NCBI GenBank assembly: GCA_019119615.1
Contig: DWWQ01000054.1
Location: 18,647 to 82,646, forward strand
Source: Candidatus Alistipes stercoravium
GTDB taxonomy: Bacteria; Bacteroidota; Bacteroidia; Bacteroidales; Rikenellaceae
Length of the DNA: 64,000 nt
Direction of reading: 5' to 3'
Shown: piece after piece, positions 44,327 to 53,334 of the stretch
Position numbering within the stretch: position 1 is the first letter of the stretch
Layout: each line of letters begins with the position of its first letter
Translations under genes and position numbers: made by a program
Notes under the pieces: generated by a model
The model's input: only the letters and a program-made list of their open reading frames with translations
Databases searched by the model: none
What the model was told of the DNA's origin: nothing

Positions 44327-45106
44327 ATGGAAGAGAATGAAATGACATTTTGGGGCCACCTCGAAGCACTCCGCTGGGTACTCGTCCGCGTGGTCGCCGT
44401 ACTGTTCCTGTTCATGATTGCCAGTTTCTGTTTCATGCCCTACCTGTTCGAGCATGTCATACTGGCTCCCACCACATCCGACTTCCCGCTTTACCAATGG
44501 CTGGCGAAGCTCGGAAGTCTCGGGCCGTTCTTTCCCGACTTCAGCGATGACAATTTCCATGTGGAGATCATCAACATCAACGTCGCTTCCCAGTTCATGA
44601 CCCACATCAGCACCTCGTTCTGGTTCGCGCTGGTGCTTATCTTCCCCTATCTTGTCTTCGAAATCTGGAAGTTCATCCAACCCGCCCTCTTCGAAAACGA
44701 ACGCAAGAACGTCGGCTGGGCCTTCTGCTTCGGCACGGGCATGTTCTTCCTCGGATGCGCCGTAGGATACGGACTGGTGTTCCCCTTCACGTTCCGCTTC
44801 CTGACCGAATACCAGCTCAGCCCCACGATCGTCAATCAGATTTCGCTCAACTCCTACATGAGCAACTTCCTGATGCTCATCCTGATTATGGGCCTCGTCT
44901 TCGAATTGCCGCTGCTGGCCTGGCTGCTCTCCCGACTGGGGCTCGTAACCAAGTCGTTCTTCCGCAAATACCGGCGCCATGCCGTCGTCATCCTGCTCGC
45001 ACTCGCGGCCGTCATCACTCCCACGGGCGACCCCTTCACGCTGATGATCGTCTTCCTGCCGCTCTACCTGCTCTACGAACTGGGCATCCACTTCTCAAGG
45101 GAATAA
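44327..45106 (+). CDS. tatC: Twin-arginine translocase subunit TatC
   Basis: TatC is the six-helix inner-membrane receptor for twin-arginine signals. The 259-residue product opens with MTFWGHLEALRWVLVRV, matching the family start FxxHLxELRxR, and has PYLVFEIWKFIQPALFENER and the late helices LLALAAVITPTGDPFTL. A family-unusual insert lies in the first periplasmic loop (about 46-85). tatA lies 3.6 kb upstream with the Tat substrate between them. Confidence 0.95.
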   Translation: MEENEMTFWGHLEALRWVLVRVVAVLFLFMIASFCFMPYLFEHVILAPTTSDFPLYQWLAKLGSLGPFFPDFSDDNFHVEIININVASQFMTHISTSFWFALVLIFPYLVFEIWKFIQPALFENERKNVGWAFCFGTGMFFLGCAVGYGLVFPFTFRFLTEYQLSPTIVNQISLNSYMSNFLMLILIMGLVFELPLLAWLLSRLGLVTKSFFRKYRRHAVVILLALAAVITPTGDPFTLMIVFLPLYLLYELGIHFSRE

Positions 45107-45129
45107 CCGGCCAGCCCCATCACACAAAA

Positions 45130-45157
45130 AAGGTCCTGCTCTGCGGCAGGACCTTCT
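45130..45157 (+). terminator. Intrinsic terminator after tatC
   Basis: Stem AGGTCCTGC / GCAGGACCT (45131-45139 and 45146-45154), preceded by A6 and followed by TCTGTTT. The gap to the convergent AraC gene shows nothing else. Confidence 0.7.
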
Positions 45158-45257
45158 GTTTCCCCGAAACCGGAACTTCGGGCTTCTTCGGGGCATCCGG
45201 AAAATCCGGGAACACCTCTGTCCCGGTTTATGCGCCGGACGGACAAACGCATACGGA

Positions 45258-46169
45258 TCACATCGCCTTGTATTGCGAGGGAGACATGCCGGTATGGCGC
45301 TTGAAGTAGCTTCCGAAGAACGACTGATTCGCGAAATTCAGGTAGTAGGAGATCTCCTGGATGCTCATGTTCGAATATTTGAGCAGCGTCTTGGCTTCGA
45401 GAATCACATAATCGTCAATCCACTCCGAAACCGACCTCCCGCTGATTTGCCGGATAAGCGTTGTCAGGTATTTGGGCGTGATGCAAAGTTTCCGGGCATA
45501 GAATCCGACGCTGCGCTCCTGCCGGTAGTATTCACCGAGCAGCGCCATAAACTGCCGGAAGTACTCCTCGGCACGGCTGTGCCCGGGACTTTCGATCTCG
45601 GGATGCTCCTCAAGGTAATGGGTCAGGATATTGCCCACCTTATAGATCATCGCGGAAATCAGGCCATGGACCACATCCACGGTGAAGAGGCTCCCCGCAC
45701 CATTTGTCTCCTGCTCGAGCAAATCGATGAAAACACGCAGCGCACGGCTCTCTTCGGGAGTCAGTTCCAGGCAGGGATGGGCTGCAATTTTGAGGAACAG
45801 CGGCATCATATGCTTGGTGTCGATGTTGATCCGCTGGAGAAATTCGGAGGAGATGACTACGACATGACAATTGAAGCCCTCGTTCGACCGCACCTGAATG
45901 ATGTTCTTGGGACCGAATACGAAGAGCGACTCCTTGCGGAGGCGGTATTCATTCAGATTGAACGAAACGGTAGCCTCACCCTCGGTTCCCACTCCGATCA
46001 GAAACGCATCGATACGACAGGGAAAATGGAACATCTCCATATCCGACGCACTGGCCGCCGCCAAACTGGCACTCAACAGACCGAAATTGCCGGTTTTACC
46101 CGACAGGGCGAGCAGATCGTTCAGGGTAAAACTTGTGATGGGGGTCTCGGATTGTTTTTTGTTCATCAC
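45258..46169 (-). CDS. AraC-family transcriptional regulator
   Basis: A 303-residue regulator. The N-terminal cupin-like sensing region (about 40-130: FHFPCRIDAFLIGVGTEGEA, LFVFGPKNIIQVR) is followed by a helical linker. The C-terminal pair of HTH motifs (about 205-303) has SVGFYARKLCITPKYLTTLI and the signature MSIQEISYYLNFANQSFFGS-YFKRHTGMSPSQYK. Ligand unknown. Being convergent with tatC, it could regulate the sugar cluster or act elsewhere. An ATG at 46166 is equally possible. Confidence 0.9.
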   Translation of the reverse strand: MMNKKQSETPITSFTLNDLLALSGKTGNFGLLSASLAAASASDMEMFHFPCRIDAFLIGVGTEGEATVSFNLNEYRLRKESLFVFGPKNIIQVRSNEGFNCHVVVISSEFLQRINIDTKHMMPLFLKIAAHPCLELTPEESRALRVFIDLLEQETNGAGSLFTVDVVHGLISAMIYKVGNILTHYLEEHPEIESPGHSRAEEYFRQFMALLGEYYRQERSVGFYARKLCITPKYLTTLIRQISGRSVSEWIDDYVILEAKTLLKYSNMSIQEISYYLNFANQSFFGSYFKRHTGMSPSQYKAM

Positions 46170-46185
46170 CGTGCTTAAATTTTAA

Positions 46186-46193
46186 CAAATATA
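46186..46193 (-). promoter_or_regulatory. Bacteroidetes -7 box (TATATTTG) for the AraC gene
   Basis: The minus strand reads TATATTTG, 16 bases before the ATG at 46169, which implies a very short leader. Confidence 0.45.
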
Positions 46194-46281
46194 ACCATTC
46201 TACACATACATGGAATAGAAACCACTTCATCTGAAAACAGATCGAACAACATAGATCCTTTTTTGAGGACTCCCGTCGGAT

Positions 46282-46323
46282 AAAAAAAGATCCGGTACCC
46301 AAAGTCGGATCCGGATCTTTTTT
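46282..46323 (-). terminator. Intrinsic terminator ending the bamA-skp block
   Basis: Inverted repeat AAAAAAAGATCCGG / CCGGATCTTTTTTT. On the minus strand it follows the last skp gene by about 18 bases and ends in a seven-T run. Confidence 0.8.
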
Positions 46324-46341
46324 GCATGGAGAAGCCGCAAA

Positions 46342-46902
46342 CTACTTCGTTCCGGCAGCCGGTGCCGCAGCCGCTGCAGCCGCCGCGCTCTCGGAAATGC
46401 CCAACTCCTTGCGCACCTCGGGGGCGAGATCCGTCAGCACCGCCTCGTCAAAATAGGCCAGCGAACCTGCCGAAATGTCGAATACGGCGAGATAACCGCC
46501 CGCGGCAGACACCTTCTCGATCGCAGCCCGGGCCTTCTCGATGATGGGCTGGAGCAGTTCCTGCTGCTTCTGTGCGTAATCCTGCTGGGCACGCTGCTGG
46601 AACTCCTGGCTGCGGCGCTGCAGGTCCTCGAGCTCCTTGGCCTTCATCTCGCGTACGGACTCCGTAAGCGTATTGGCCGTCTTCTGGTACTCCTGGAACT
46701 TGTTGTTGAACTCGACGTTGATCGTCTCGATATTCTCCTCGAGCTCCTTGCCGAAGGCTTCGAGATTCGTACGCATCTCCTCGGTCTCGGGCATGGACAT
46801 GATGATCTCCTGGGAGTTGATCCGTCCGAACTTCTGTGCATGGATCGACGTGGCACCCATCACCAGAGCGACGGAAAGAACCACCTTAAGAACTTTTTTC
46901 AT
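46342..46902 (-). CDS. OmpH/Skp-family periplasmic chaperone, second copy
   Basis: A 186-residue secreted protein: signal KVVLSVALVMGATSIHAQ, then KFGRINSQEIIMSMPE, the OmpH start. A long charged helical hairpin (about 45-120: LEDLQRRSQEFQQRAQQDYA) and the beta core (YLAVFDISAGSLAYFDE) follow. It ends in an Ala-rich tail (AAAAAAAAPAAGTK). Skp-type trimers hold unfolded outer-membrane proteins for BamA. It lies 14 bases after the other copy. Confidence 0.9.
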   Translation of the reverse strand: MKKVLKVVLSVALVMGATSIHAQKFGRINSQEIIMSMPETEEMRTNLEAFGKELEENIETINVEFNNKFQEYQKTANTLTESVREMKAKELEDLQRRSQEFQQRAQQDYAQKQQELLQPIIEKARAAIEKVSAAGGYLAVFDISAGSLAYFDEAVLTDLAPEVRKELGISESAAAAAAAAPAAGTK

Positions 46903-46916
46903 AAATCTTTTATAGG

Positions 46917-47444
46917 TTAATTATTCGATGTCGTAATCTGTTGCTTGAGCAGGTCGATCACCTGCTGCGTGCGCTCGATCGCAGGGTTGTTGTAGAGCAG
47001 CGTGGGGTTGTTCGACGAATCGATGACCGCATCGGCTCCCGCCTCCCGGGCATAGGCCTCGATGGCGGCGAAGACCTGCTTCTGGATCGGCTGGATTCGC
47101 TCGACGCGCGTCTTCATCAGTGTACCCTCCTGTCCGAAGAGGCTCTTCTGGAATGTCTGGGCCTCCTTCTCCTTCGAAAGGATCATCTCCTCGAGAGACT
47201 CGCGCATGGACTCATTCAGCGAACTCCGCTGTGCCATGTACCCGTTGTAGAGCTTCTCCACCTCGGCAAACCGCTCGTCCACCTGCGTCTGATACTGCTT
47301 GGCCAGCGAATCCAGCTCGGAGATCGCCGTGTTGTAGGCATCGAGGGACTTGAATATCTTTTCGCTGTTCACGATGATGTAATTCTGCGCCGACAGCGTA
47401 CCGACGGAGAGCAAAATTGCCGCGATTAAAAACAGTCGTTTCAT
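46917..47444 (-). CDS. OmpH/Skp-family periplasmic chaperone, first copy
   Basis: A 175-residue secreted protein: signal KRLFLIAAILLSVGTLSAQ, then YIIVNSEKIFKSLDAYN, a long coiled helix pair (about 45-115) and a C-terminal beta region (ADAVIDSSNNPTLLYNNP). It belongs to the same family as its neighbour but lacks the Ala-rich tail. It sits directly downstream of bamA, matching the common bamA-skp-skp order in Bacteroidetes. Confidence 0.9.
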   Translation of the reverse strand: MKRLFLIAAILLSVGTLSAQNYIIVNSEKIFKSLDAYNTAISELDSLAKQYQTQVDERFAEVEKLYNGYMAQRSSLNESMRESLEEMILSKEKEAQTFQKSLFGQEGTLMKTRVERIQPIQKQVFAAIEAYAREAGADAVIDSSNNPTLLYNNPAIERTQQVIDLLKQQITTSNN

Positions 47445-47541
47445 AATTTCCGGTTTTTAGAGGTCCATTTCTGGAGCGTTCTGACAAATCACTCCGTAAA
47501 TATAACTCTTTTCTTCCAAATTTATTGCCATCGTGCAGATT

Positions 47542-50088
47542 TTAGAACTGCTGTCCCATGACAAAGTGGAACTGGCTGCCGCTCTTCGTGGTCGAGTTGG
47601 CGGGGGGGTCGAATCCGTAGCCCCAGTCGATGCCGAGCATGCCCACAACCGGGAGGTAGAGGCGCACGCCGAAGCCGGCCGCACGCTTGATCTTGAAGGG
47701 CGTGAAGGTCTTCCACGAATCGAAGGCATTACCGCCCTCGAGGAATCCCAGGACGTAGATCTGCGAAGAGGGTTTCAGAATCACCGGGTAACGCAACTCG
47801 GCCGTATACTTGTTGTATCCGCGCGAGTAGTAGTTCGAGGGATCGAGCGCTCCGTCCTCGTAACCGCGCATCGAGATGATGTCGATACCGTAGATGTTGT
47901 ATCCCGACATGCCGTCGCCGCCGACCTCGTAACGGTTGAAGGGCGAGACCTTGTTCTTGTTGTAGCTTCCGAGGTAACCCATCTCGGCCTTGAGCATCAG
48001 CACGAGCTTCATGTCGTTCGAGAGGGCCTGGAACCACTGGGCCTTGAACTGCCACTTGTGGAACTCGATCCAGCGGTAGCGGTCCTGGTCGCTCATGTTC
48101 GGATCGCTGTAGTCCTTGCCGTCCCAGAGCGAATAGGGAAGCGTCGCCTGCACCGATGCGGTGAACTCCGAACCGCGGCGCGGATAGATGGGCTGATCGA
48201 CCGAGTTACGCGAGAAGACCAGTTTGAGCGACAGCAGGTTCGAGTTGCCGTTCGCGACGACGAAGCCCGTCCAGTTGTTGAGCGAATAGCGCTCGTAACT
48301 TGCCTCGGCGTAGAACGTAAAGTAGGGGTCGGGCCAGTTCAGACGCTTGCCCAGACCGGCCGCAAGGCCGTAGGTGCGGAAGTAGCGCGTCGCATCCTGC
48401 CAGATGTAGTAGGCGTCGTTCTGCTCGGAGATGTGGCCCGAGATGGTGAACGAATTGGGCTTTTTGCCGCCCATCCAGGGATCCGTGAAGCTCATGGCCA
48501 GCGCCTTGTAATAGGTACCGTTGGTCTGGGCCGAGATCGAGAGGCGCTGGTTCTGACCCATCGGGTAGGGACGCCAGGCCCCCTTCTTGAAGAAGTTGCG
48601 CACCGAGAGGTTGTTGAGCGTGATGCCGACCGATCCCACGAAGGTTCCGGAGCCCCAGCCGCCGGCGATGTTGAACTGGTCGGAAGCCTGCTCCTCAAGG
48701 GGCCAGTTCACGTTCACCAGCTCGTTCGACACGGGCTTGATGTCGGGCATGATGGCCTCGGGGTTGAAGTGTCCGAGCGATCCGAGCGTACGGATCGTCT
48801 GCATGAGCAGCGAGCGGTCGTAGAGCTCGCCCGGGCGGACATACAGCTCGCGGCGGATCACCTCGTCATCGACACGCTGGTTACCCGTGATACCCACCTC
48901 GTTGATGGTGAACTGCTTGCCCTCGAAAATCTTGACCTGGATATCGATCGAGTCGGCACCGATGATCGTCTCGGCCGGTTCGATCTGCGACATGAGGTAT
49001 CCGTTGTTCTGGTAGAGCGACTTGATCTGGTTCATGTCCTCGGGGTTCTCCTCCTTGCCGATACCCAGACGCTTGTGCATCGTCTTCTTGTCGTAGATAT
49101 CGCCCTTCTTGACACCGAACAGCGATTGCAGCTGGTCGGTCGGATAGACCGAGTTGCCCACCCACGAGACGTCGCGGATGTAGTACTTGTTGCCCTCCGA
49201 AACCTCGATGTCGATACCCATGCGCTTCTCGTTGATCGTGTAGATCGAGTCGCGCACGACCGTGGCGTTGCGGTAGCCCTTCGAGTTGTAGAAGTCGATC
49301 AGCAGCTCCTTGTCCTCGCCGTAATCGGCCTCCTTGAACTTGGCGCTCTTGAAGAAGTTGATCGATTTCTGGTGCGTCTTCTTCAGCGTACGGCGCAGAC
49401 GCTTGTCCGTAAATTCGTTGTTGCCGATGAAGTCGATCCGGCCGATCTTCACACGCTCCTTCTTGTCGATGACGAAAGTTACCGACACGGCCTGCCCGGC
49501 CGGACGGAGCGTGTCGTTGTCGATGCGCACATCCACCGTCGCGTTGCGGAAGCCCTTGTCGGCCCAGAATTTTTGGATGAGTTTCTGGTTCTTGTCGATG
49601 ACGTAGTCCGACAGCTCGCTGTTCGGACGCAGCTTGAGCTTCTCCTCGAGCTCCTTCTTCTTGCCCTTGGTGATGCCCTCGAAATTCCAGTGATAGACGC
49701 GGGGCCGCTCCTTGAGGAAGACCTCCAGGTCGATGCTGTCGCCCTCAATCTCGGCGCCGATCTTCACGTCGGAGAAGTGGCGCTGGCTCCACAGACGCGA
49801 GATGGCGTTGCCGATGAAGTTGCTCGGCAGATAGATCGAATCACCGGCGACGAGACCGGCCGACGACTTGAGAACCTCCTCGTTCAGGTATTTCACGCCA
49901 TGGATCCGGATATCACGGATGTAGTAGCGCTGCGGTGCTCCCTTGATCTGCAGCATGGGGGCGTCCTCGGGAAAGAGCTCCTCCGCGGAGGCCGTCGAAT
50001 CCTGCGGCGACACCTCCTGGGCCCATATATTCGGGCAGTAGAGCGCGAGCGCCGCAACCGCCATGAATATCTTACCGGAATAATTCAT
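47542..50088 (-). CDS. bamA: Outer-membrane protein assembly factor BamA
   Basis: Core of the BAM machinery that folds beta-barrel proteins into the outer membrane. The 848-residue product has a signal peptide (AVAALALYCPNIWAQ). Five POTRA domains span about 50-455 (RDIRIHGVKYLNEEV, VKIGRIDFIGNNEFTDKRL, YYIRDVSWVGNSVYPTDQL, FTINEVGITGNQRVDDEVI). The 16-strand Omp85 barrel contains ISMRGYEDGAL, corresponding to the loop 6 RGF-type motif, and ends in VMGQQF. It follows uppS by 25 bases. Confidence 0.95.
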   Translation of the reverse strand: MNYSGKIFMAVAALALYCPNIWAQEVSPQDSTASAEELFPEDAPMLQIKGAPQRYYIRDIRIHGVKYLNEEVLKSSAGLVAGDSIYLPSNFIGNAISRLWSQRHFSDVKIGAEIEGDSIDLEVFLKERPRVYHWNFEGITKGKKKELEEKLKLRPNSELSDYVIDKNQKLIQKFWADKGFRNATVDVRIDNDTLRPAGQAVSVTFVIDKKERVKIGRIDFIGNNEFTDKRLRRTLKKTHQKSINFFKSAKFKEADYGEDKELLIDFYNSKGYRNATVVRDSIYTINEKRMGIDIEVSEGNKYYIRDVSWVGNSVYPTDQLQSLFGVKKGDIYDKKTMHKRLGIGKEENPEDMNQIKSLYQNNGYLMSQIEPAETIIGADSIDIQVKIFEGKQFTINEVGITGNQRVDDEVIRRELYVRPGELYDRSLLMQTIRTLGSLGHFNPEAIMPDIKPVSNELVNVNWPLEEQASDQFNIAGGWGSGTFVGSVGITLNNLSVRNFFKKGAWRPYPMGQNQRLSISAQTNGTYYKALAMSFTDPWMGGKKPNSFTISGHISEQNDAYYIWQDATRYFRTYGLAAGLGKRLNWPDPYFTFYAEASYERYSLNNWTGFVVANGNSNLLSLKLVFSRNSVDQPIYPRRGSEFTASVQATLPYSLWDGKDYSDPNMSDQDRYRWIEFHKWQFKAQWFQALSNDMKLVLMLKAEMGYLGSYNKNKVSPFNRYEVGGDGMSGYNIYGIDIISMRGYEDGALDPSNYYSRGYNKYTAELRYPVILKPSSQIYVLGFLEGGNAFDSWKTFTPFKIKRAAGFGVRLYLPVVGMLGIDWGYGFDPPANSTTKSGSQFHFVMGQQF

Positions 50089-50113
50089 CTGTATGCGTCT
50101 AATCTTACTTCAT

Positions 50114-50827
50114 TTATTTAACCAACCCGAAACGCCGGTCGCGACGGGCGTACTCCTCGATCGCACGGTCGAAGTCCGCCTCCGTGAAATCGGGCCACAG
50201 CACCTCGGGAAACCACAGTTCGGCGTAGGAGGACTGCCAGAGCAGAAAGTTGCTCAGGCGCTGCTCGCCGCTCGTACGCACGACCAGATCCGGATCGGGA
50301 TAGGGAGCCGTGTCGAGCGCCTGCGAAATCGCCGACTCGTCGATCGACTCCGGAGCGATCTCCCCGGAGGCCGCACGCGCGGCCAGATGCCGCACGGCGC
50401 GCGCGATCTCGCTGCGCGACGAGTAGTTGAGTGCCAGGATCAGCGTCAGCCGCTCACCGCCGGCGGTCTCCCGCTCGGCCTCGGCGAGGTAGCGCTGCAC
50501 CTTCTCCGAAAAACGGCTGCGGTCGCCGATCATGGCGATCCGCACCCCCTGGCGCTTCAGCTCGGGCGTCTCATTGACGACACTCCGGCAGAAGAGCTCC
50601 ATGAGCGCCGAGACCTCCCCGGCGGGGCGGCCCCAGTTTTCGGTCGAGAAGGCATACAGCGTCAGATACTTCACACCCCAGCGCGCGGCGGCACGCAACG
50701 ACGCCCGCACGGGCTCGACACCCGCGATGTGGCCTTCGTAACGCTCCTTGCCGTGCAGACGGGCCCAACGGCCGTTGCCATCCATGATGATGGCGACGTG
50801 CTGCGGTATGCGTTTCTGTTCGCTCAT
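50114..50827 (-). CDS. uppS: Isoprenyl (undecaprenyl) diphosphate synthase
   Basis: Cis-prenyltransferase that builds undecaprenyl diphosphate for wall and O-antigen carriers. The 237-residue product has the signature HVAIIMDGNGRWARLHG at the N-terminus, YLTLYAFSTENWGRP, and the C-terminal DLVVRTSGEQRLSNFLLWQ plus ELWFPEVLWPDF. I start at MSEQKRIPQ (50827); the ATG at 50839 adds four residues. It lies between nadK and bamA. Confidence 0.95.
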   Translation of the reverse strand: MSEQKRIPQHVAIIMDGNGRWARLHGKERYEGHIAGVEPVRASLRAAARWGVKYLTLYAFSTENWGRPAGEVSALMELFCRSVVNETPELKRQGVRIAMIGDRSRFSEKVQRYLAEAERETAGGERLTLILALNYSSRSEIARAVRHLAARAASGEIAPESIDESAISQALDTAPYPDPDLVVRTSGEQRLSNFLLWQSSYAELWFPEVLWPDFTEADFDRAIEEYARRDRRFGLVK

Positions 50828-50970
50828 ATTAGGGCACAAATATAGAAATATAAATTGAAAAATTCGTCAAAACCCGTCAAATTCAATCGTCCGGCGCTTC
50901 CGGATTCCGAAACGGCGAAAACGACAGGTTCATCGGACAGGACGACAACCGGGCGCGAAATCCGACGGCA

Positions 50971-51849
50971 TCAACTGCGGATATCGACGCCCCACATCAT
51001 CTTATTGCGTAACGTGTCGTAAAAGGAGATATTGTGCGGAACAGCCAAAAAAATCGGTTCTTCGGCCCTGCGGACGGTGAACTCCGCCTCTGGTGCAATC
51101 GGGCAGGTGCGGTTGTCCAACGTAGCGAAGGCCTCCGAATGGCGGACATGAACGCGCAGCGTGATGACGCTCCCGTCGGGGATCACCACCGGACGCATGG
51201 TCAGGTTGTGCGGCGCCAGCGGCGAGAGCACCAGGCAGCGGCACGTCGGCGCGATGACCGGCCCCCCGGCGCTGAGCGAATAGGCCGTTGAGCCCGTCGG
51301 CGTCGAGACGATCAGTCCGTCGCCGTGGTAGGTCGCCACCATCTGCCGATCGACATAGGTCTCGACCGAGATCATCCCCGCGCCGTGGCGCTGCACGGTG
51401 AACTCGTTGAGAGCCAGGTGCAGGTCGGGTTCTTCGAGGAAGTCGCCCGCGACCGAAAGCATCGACCGCGGCTCGGTGGAAAATTCCCCCCGGGCGATCT
51501 GGCCGAAGAGTTGGTCCAGGCCGTTGCGCGGAGCGCTGGTCAGGAATCCCAGATGCCCGGCGTTGATGCCCATGACCGGGATCGGCGCGCCGCAGAGGCG
51601 GTGCACCCCTTCGAGCAGCGTGCCGTCGCCGCCGTAGCAGACCATCACCGTACCTTCGGGCTGCGGCCCCACGCAGGCGCCGTAGACCCGCTCTTCGGGA
51701 ATCTCGAGCCCCGCGAGCCGCCGCACGATCGGAGCGAACTCCTCATTGAGGGCATAGTCGAATCCGAAGGCATGCAGGGCCCCGAACAATCGATGGAGCT
51801 CCTCCGCGGCATGGGAGACCAGCGGACGGGAAAAAAGTATGATTTTCAT
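50971..51849 (-). CDS. nadK: NAD kinase
   Basis: Phosphorylates NAD to NADP. The 292-residue product has the GGDGT motif in VMVCYGGDGTLLEGVH, GHLGFLT, LNEFTVQRHGAGMISVE and GDGLIVSTPTGSTAYSLSAGGP. I start at MKIILFSRP (51849); the upstream extension is not conserved in sequence style. A 143-bp gap to uppS shows nothing I can call except a weak TATATTTG-like box. Confidence 0.95.
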   Translation of the reverse strand: MKIILFSRPLVSHAAEELHRLFGALHAFGFDYALNEEFAPIVRRLAGLEIPEERVYGACVGPQPEGTVMVCYGGDGTLLEGVHRLCGAPIPVMGINAGHLGFLTSAPRNGLDQLFGQIARGEFSTEPRSMLSVAGDFLEEPDLHLALNEFTVQRHGAGMISVETYVDRQMVATYHGDGLIVSTPTGSTAYSLSAGGPVIAPTCRCLVLSPLAPHNLTMRPVVIPDGSVITLRVHVRHSEAFATLDNRTCPIAPEAEFTVRRAEEPIFLAVPHNISFYDTLRNKMMWGVDIRS

Positions 51850-51948
51850 CGGCGGAGTTTCGAAAAAAGTAAGTACCTTTACCACGCCGGAGCGCTCTCC
51901 GCGGCGGATTTCGGCCGCCGCACGACGGGCGCCGGCGTGCTTTCGATG

Positions 51949-51956
51949 CAAATATA
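51949..51956 (-). promoter_or_regulatory. Bacteroidetes -7 box (TATATTTG) for nadK
   Basis: The minus strand reads TATATTTG, 99 bases before the nadK ATG. It nearly abuts the divergent pdxJ start. A degenerate TACCTTTA at 51874-51881 could serve pdxJ on the plus strand. Confidence 0.4.
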
Positions 51957-51964
51957 CGTTTTTT

Positions 51965-52690
51965 ATGACAAAGTTGAGTGTAAACATCAATAAGATCGCC
52001 GTCGTCCGCAACTCGCGCGGCGGCAACCTCCCGGACGTGATCCGCGCGGCTCAGGCGATCGAGCGTTTCGGCGCCGACGGCATCACGGTCCACCCGCGTC
52101 CCGATGCACGCCACATCCGCTACGACGACGTACGCAACCTCAAACGCGTGCTCACGACCGAACTCAACATCGAGGGCAACCCCATCCCCTCCTTCGTCGA
52201 TCTGGTGCTCGAAGTGCAGCCCGCACAGGTTACGCTCGTCCCCGACGCCCCGGACGCCATCACCTCCAACGCCGGGTGGGACACGATGGCCCACCGCGAT
52301 CTGCTGACCGGCATCACGGCCCGCTTCCACGAGCGGGGCATCCGCGTCTCGATCTTCGTCGATCCCCGGCCCGAGATGGTTGCCGGAGCCCGGGCCTGCG
52401 GCGCCGACCGCGTGGAGCTCTACACCGAAGCCTATGCCCGCGAATACGCCGCCGACCCCGCACGGGCCGTCGCGCCCTACGTTGCGGCCGCCGAGGAGGC
52501 CCGCCGCCAGGGGCTGGGGCTCAACGCCGGGCACGACCTCTCGCTCGAAAACCTCGCCGCCTACATCCGGCACATCCCCTGGACCGACGAGGTCTCGATC
52601 GGCCATGCGCTGATCTGCGACGCCCTCTGGTACGGGCTCGAAAACACCGTGGCCCTCTACAAACGGGAAATAAAGAAAGGAACGCTATGA
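51965..52690 (+). CDS. pdxJ: Pyridoxine 5'-phosphate synthase
   Basis: Condenses deoxyxylulose 5-phosphate and aminoacetone phosphate to pyridoxine 5'-phosphate. The 241-residue TIM barrel has LSVNINKIAVVRNSRGG, DGITVHPRPDARHIRYDDV, the catalytic-site QVTLVPDAP and LNAGHDLSLENLAAY. I start at MTKLSVNIN (51965); the ATG at 51839 lies inside nadK on the other strand. Its TGA overlaps the ATG of the SGNH gene (ATGA). Confidence 0.95.
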   Translation: MTKLSVNINKIAVVRNSRGGNLPDVIRAAQAIERFGADGITVHPRPDARHIRYDDVRNLKRVLTTELNIEGNPIPSFVDLVLEVQPAQVTLVPDAPDAITSNAGWDTMAHRDLLTGITARFHERGIRVSIFVDPRPEMVAGARACGADRVELYTEAYAREYAADPARAVAPYVAAAEEARRQGLGLNAGHDLSLENLAAYIRHIPWTDEVSIGHALICDALWYGLENTVALYKREIKKGTL

Positions 52691-53334
52691 AACGGATCGC
52701 ACTTCTTGCCATCGCCCTTCTCATCGCCGGAACGGCCTGCGCCCAGGCGGTCTACCGCGAGCAGCGGCGCACGCTCTTCGAGCTGCTGCCCGTGCGCTCG
52801 AGCGACATCGTCTTTCTGGGCAACAGCATCACCGACGGCTGCGAATGGGACGAACTCTTCGACAACCGCCACATCAAGAACCGCGGCATCTGCTCGGACC
52901 GCACGACCGACGTGCTGGGTCGCCTGGACCCCATCATCGAGGGGCATCCCAAGCGGCTGTTCCTGATGATCGGCATCAACGACCTGGCGGGCGGCGCCAC
53001 GCCCGAGGAGGTCGTTGCGAACATCGCGCGGATCATCGACCGCTTCCAGAACGAATCGCGCTGGACACGGATCTTCATCCAGAGCATCCTTCCGGTGAAC
53101 GGCCGCGACTTCGACGCTTACAGGAGCCACTATGCGCACGCCGACCGCATCGTTCCGACGAACGAGCTGCTGCAGGCGCTGTGCGCGGAGCGGGGCATCA
53201 CCTACATCGACGTCTGGAGTGCCCTGGCCGACGACGAGGGGCTGCTCGACAAACGCTATACGAACGACGGGCTGCACCTGCTGGGCGAAGGCTATCTGGT
53301 GTGGCGCGATGTCCTGAAACCCTATGTCAAATAG
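52687..53334 (+). CDS. Secreted SGNH/GDSL-family hydrolase
   Basis: A 215-residue esterase-like protein with signal peptide MKRIALLAIALLIAGTACAQ. Block I is IVFLGNSITDG with nucleophile S47. Block III GIND has N98. Block V is NDGLHLLGEGY, carrying the Asp and His. Such proteins deacylate sugars or lipids in the periplasm; the substrate is unknown. Start and pdxJ stop overlap by 4 bases, and its end overlaps the next gene by 11. Confidence 0.9.
   Translation: MKRIALLAIALLIAGTACAQAVYREQRRTLFELLPVRSSDIVFLGNSITDGCEWDELFDNRHIKNRGICSDRTTDVLGRLDPIIEGHPKRLFLMIGINDLAGGATPEEVVANIARIIDRFQNESRWTRIFIQSILPVNGRDFDAYRSHYAHADRIVPTNELLQALCAERGITYIDVWSALADDEGLLDKRYTNDGLHLLGEGYLVWRDVLKPYVK

Noticed and set aside
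50837..50844. TATATTTG on the minus strand before uppS
   Set aside because: It is 9 bases from the chosen ATG, leaving almost no leader, and uppS is likely served from nadK; too weak to list as a promoter.
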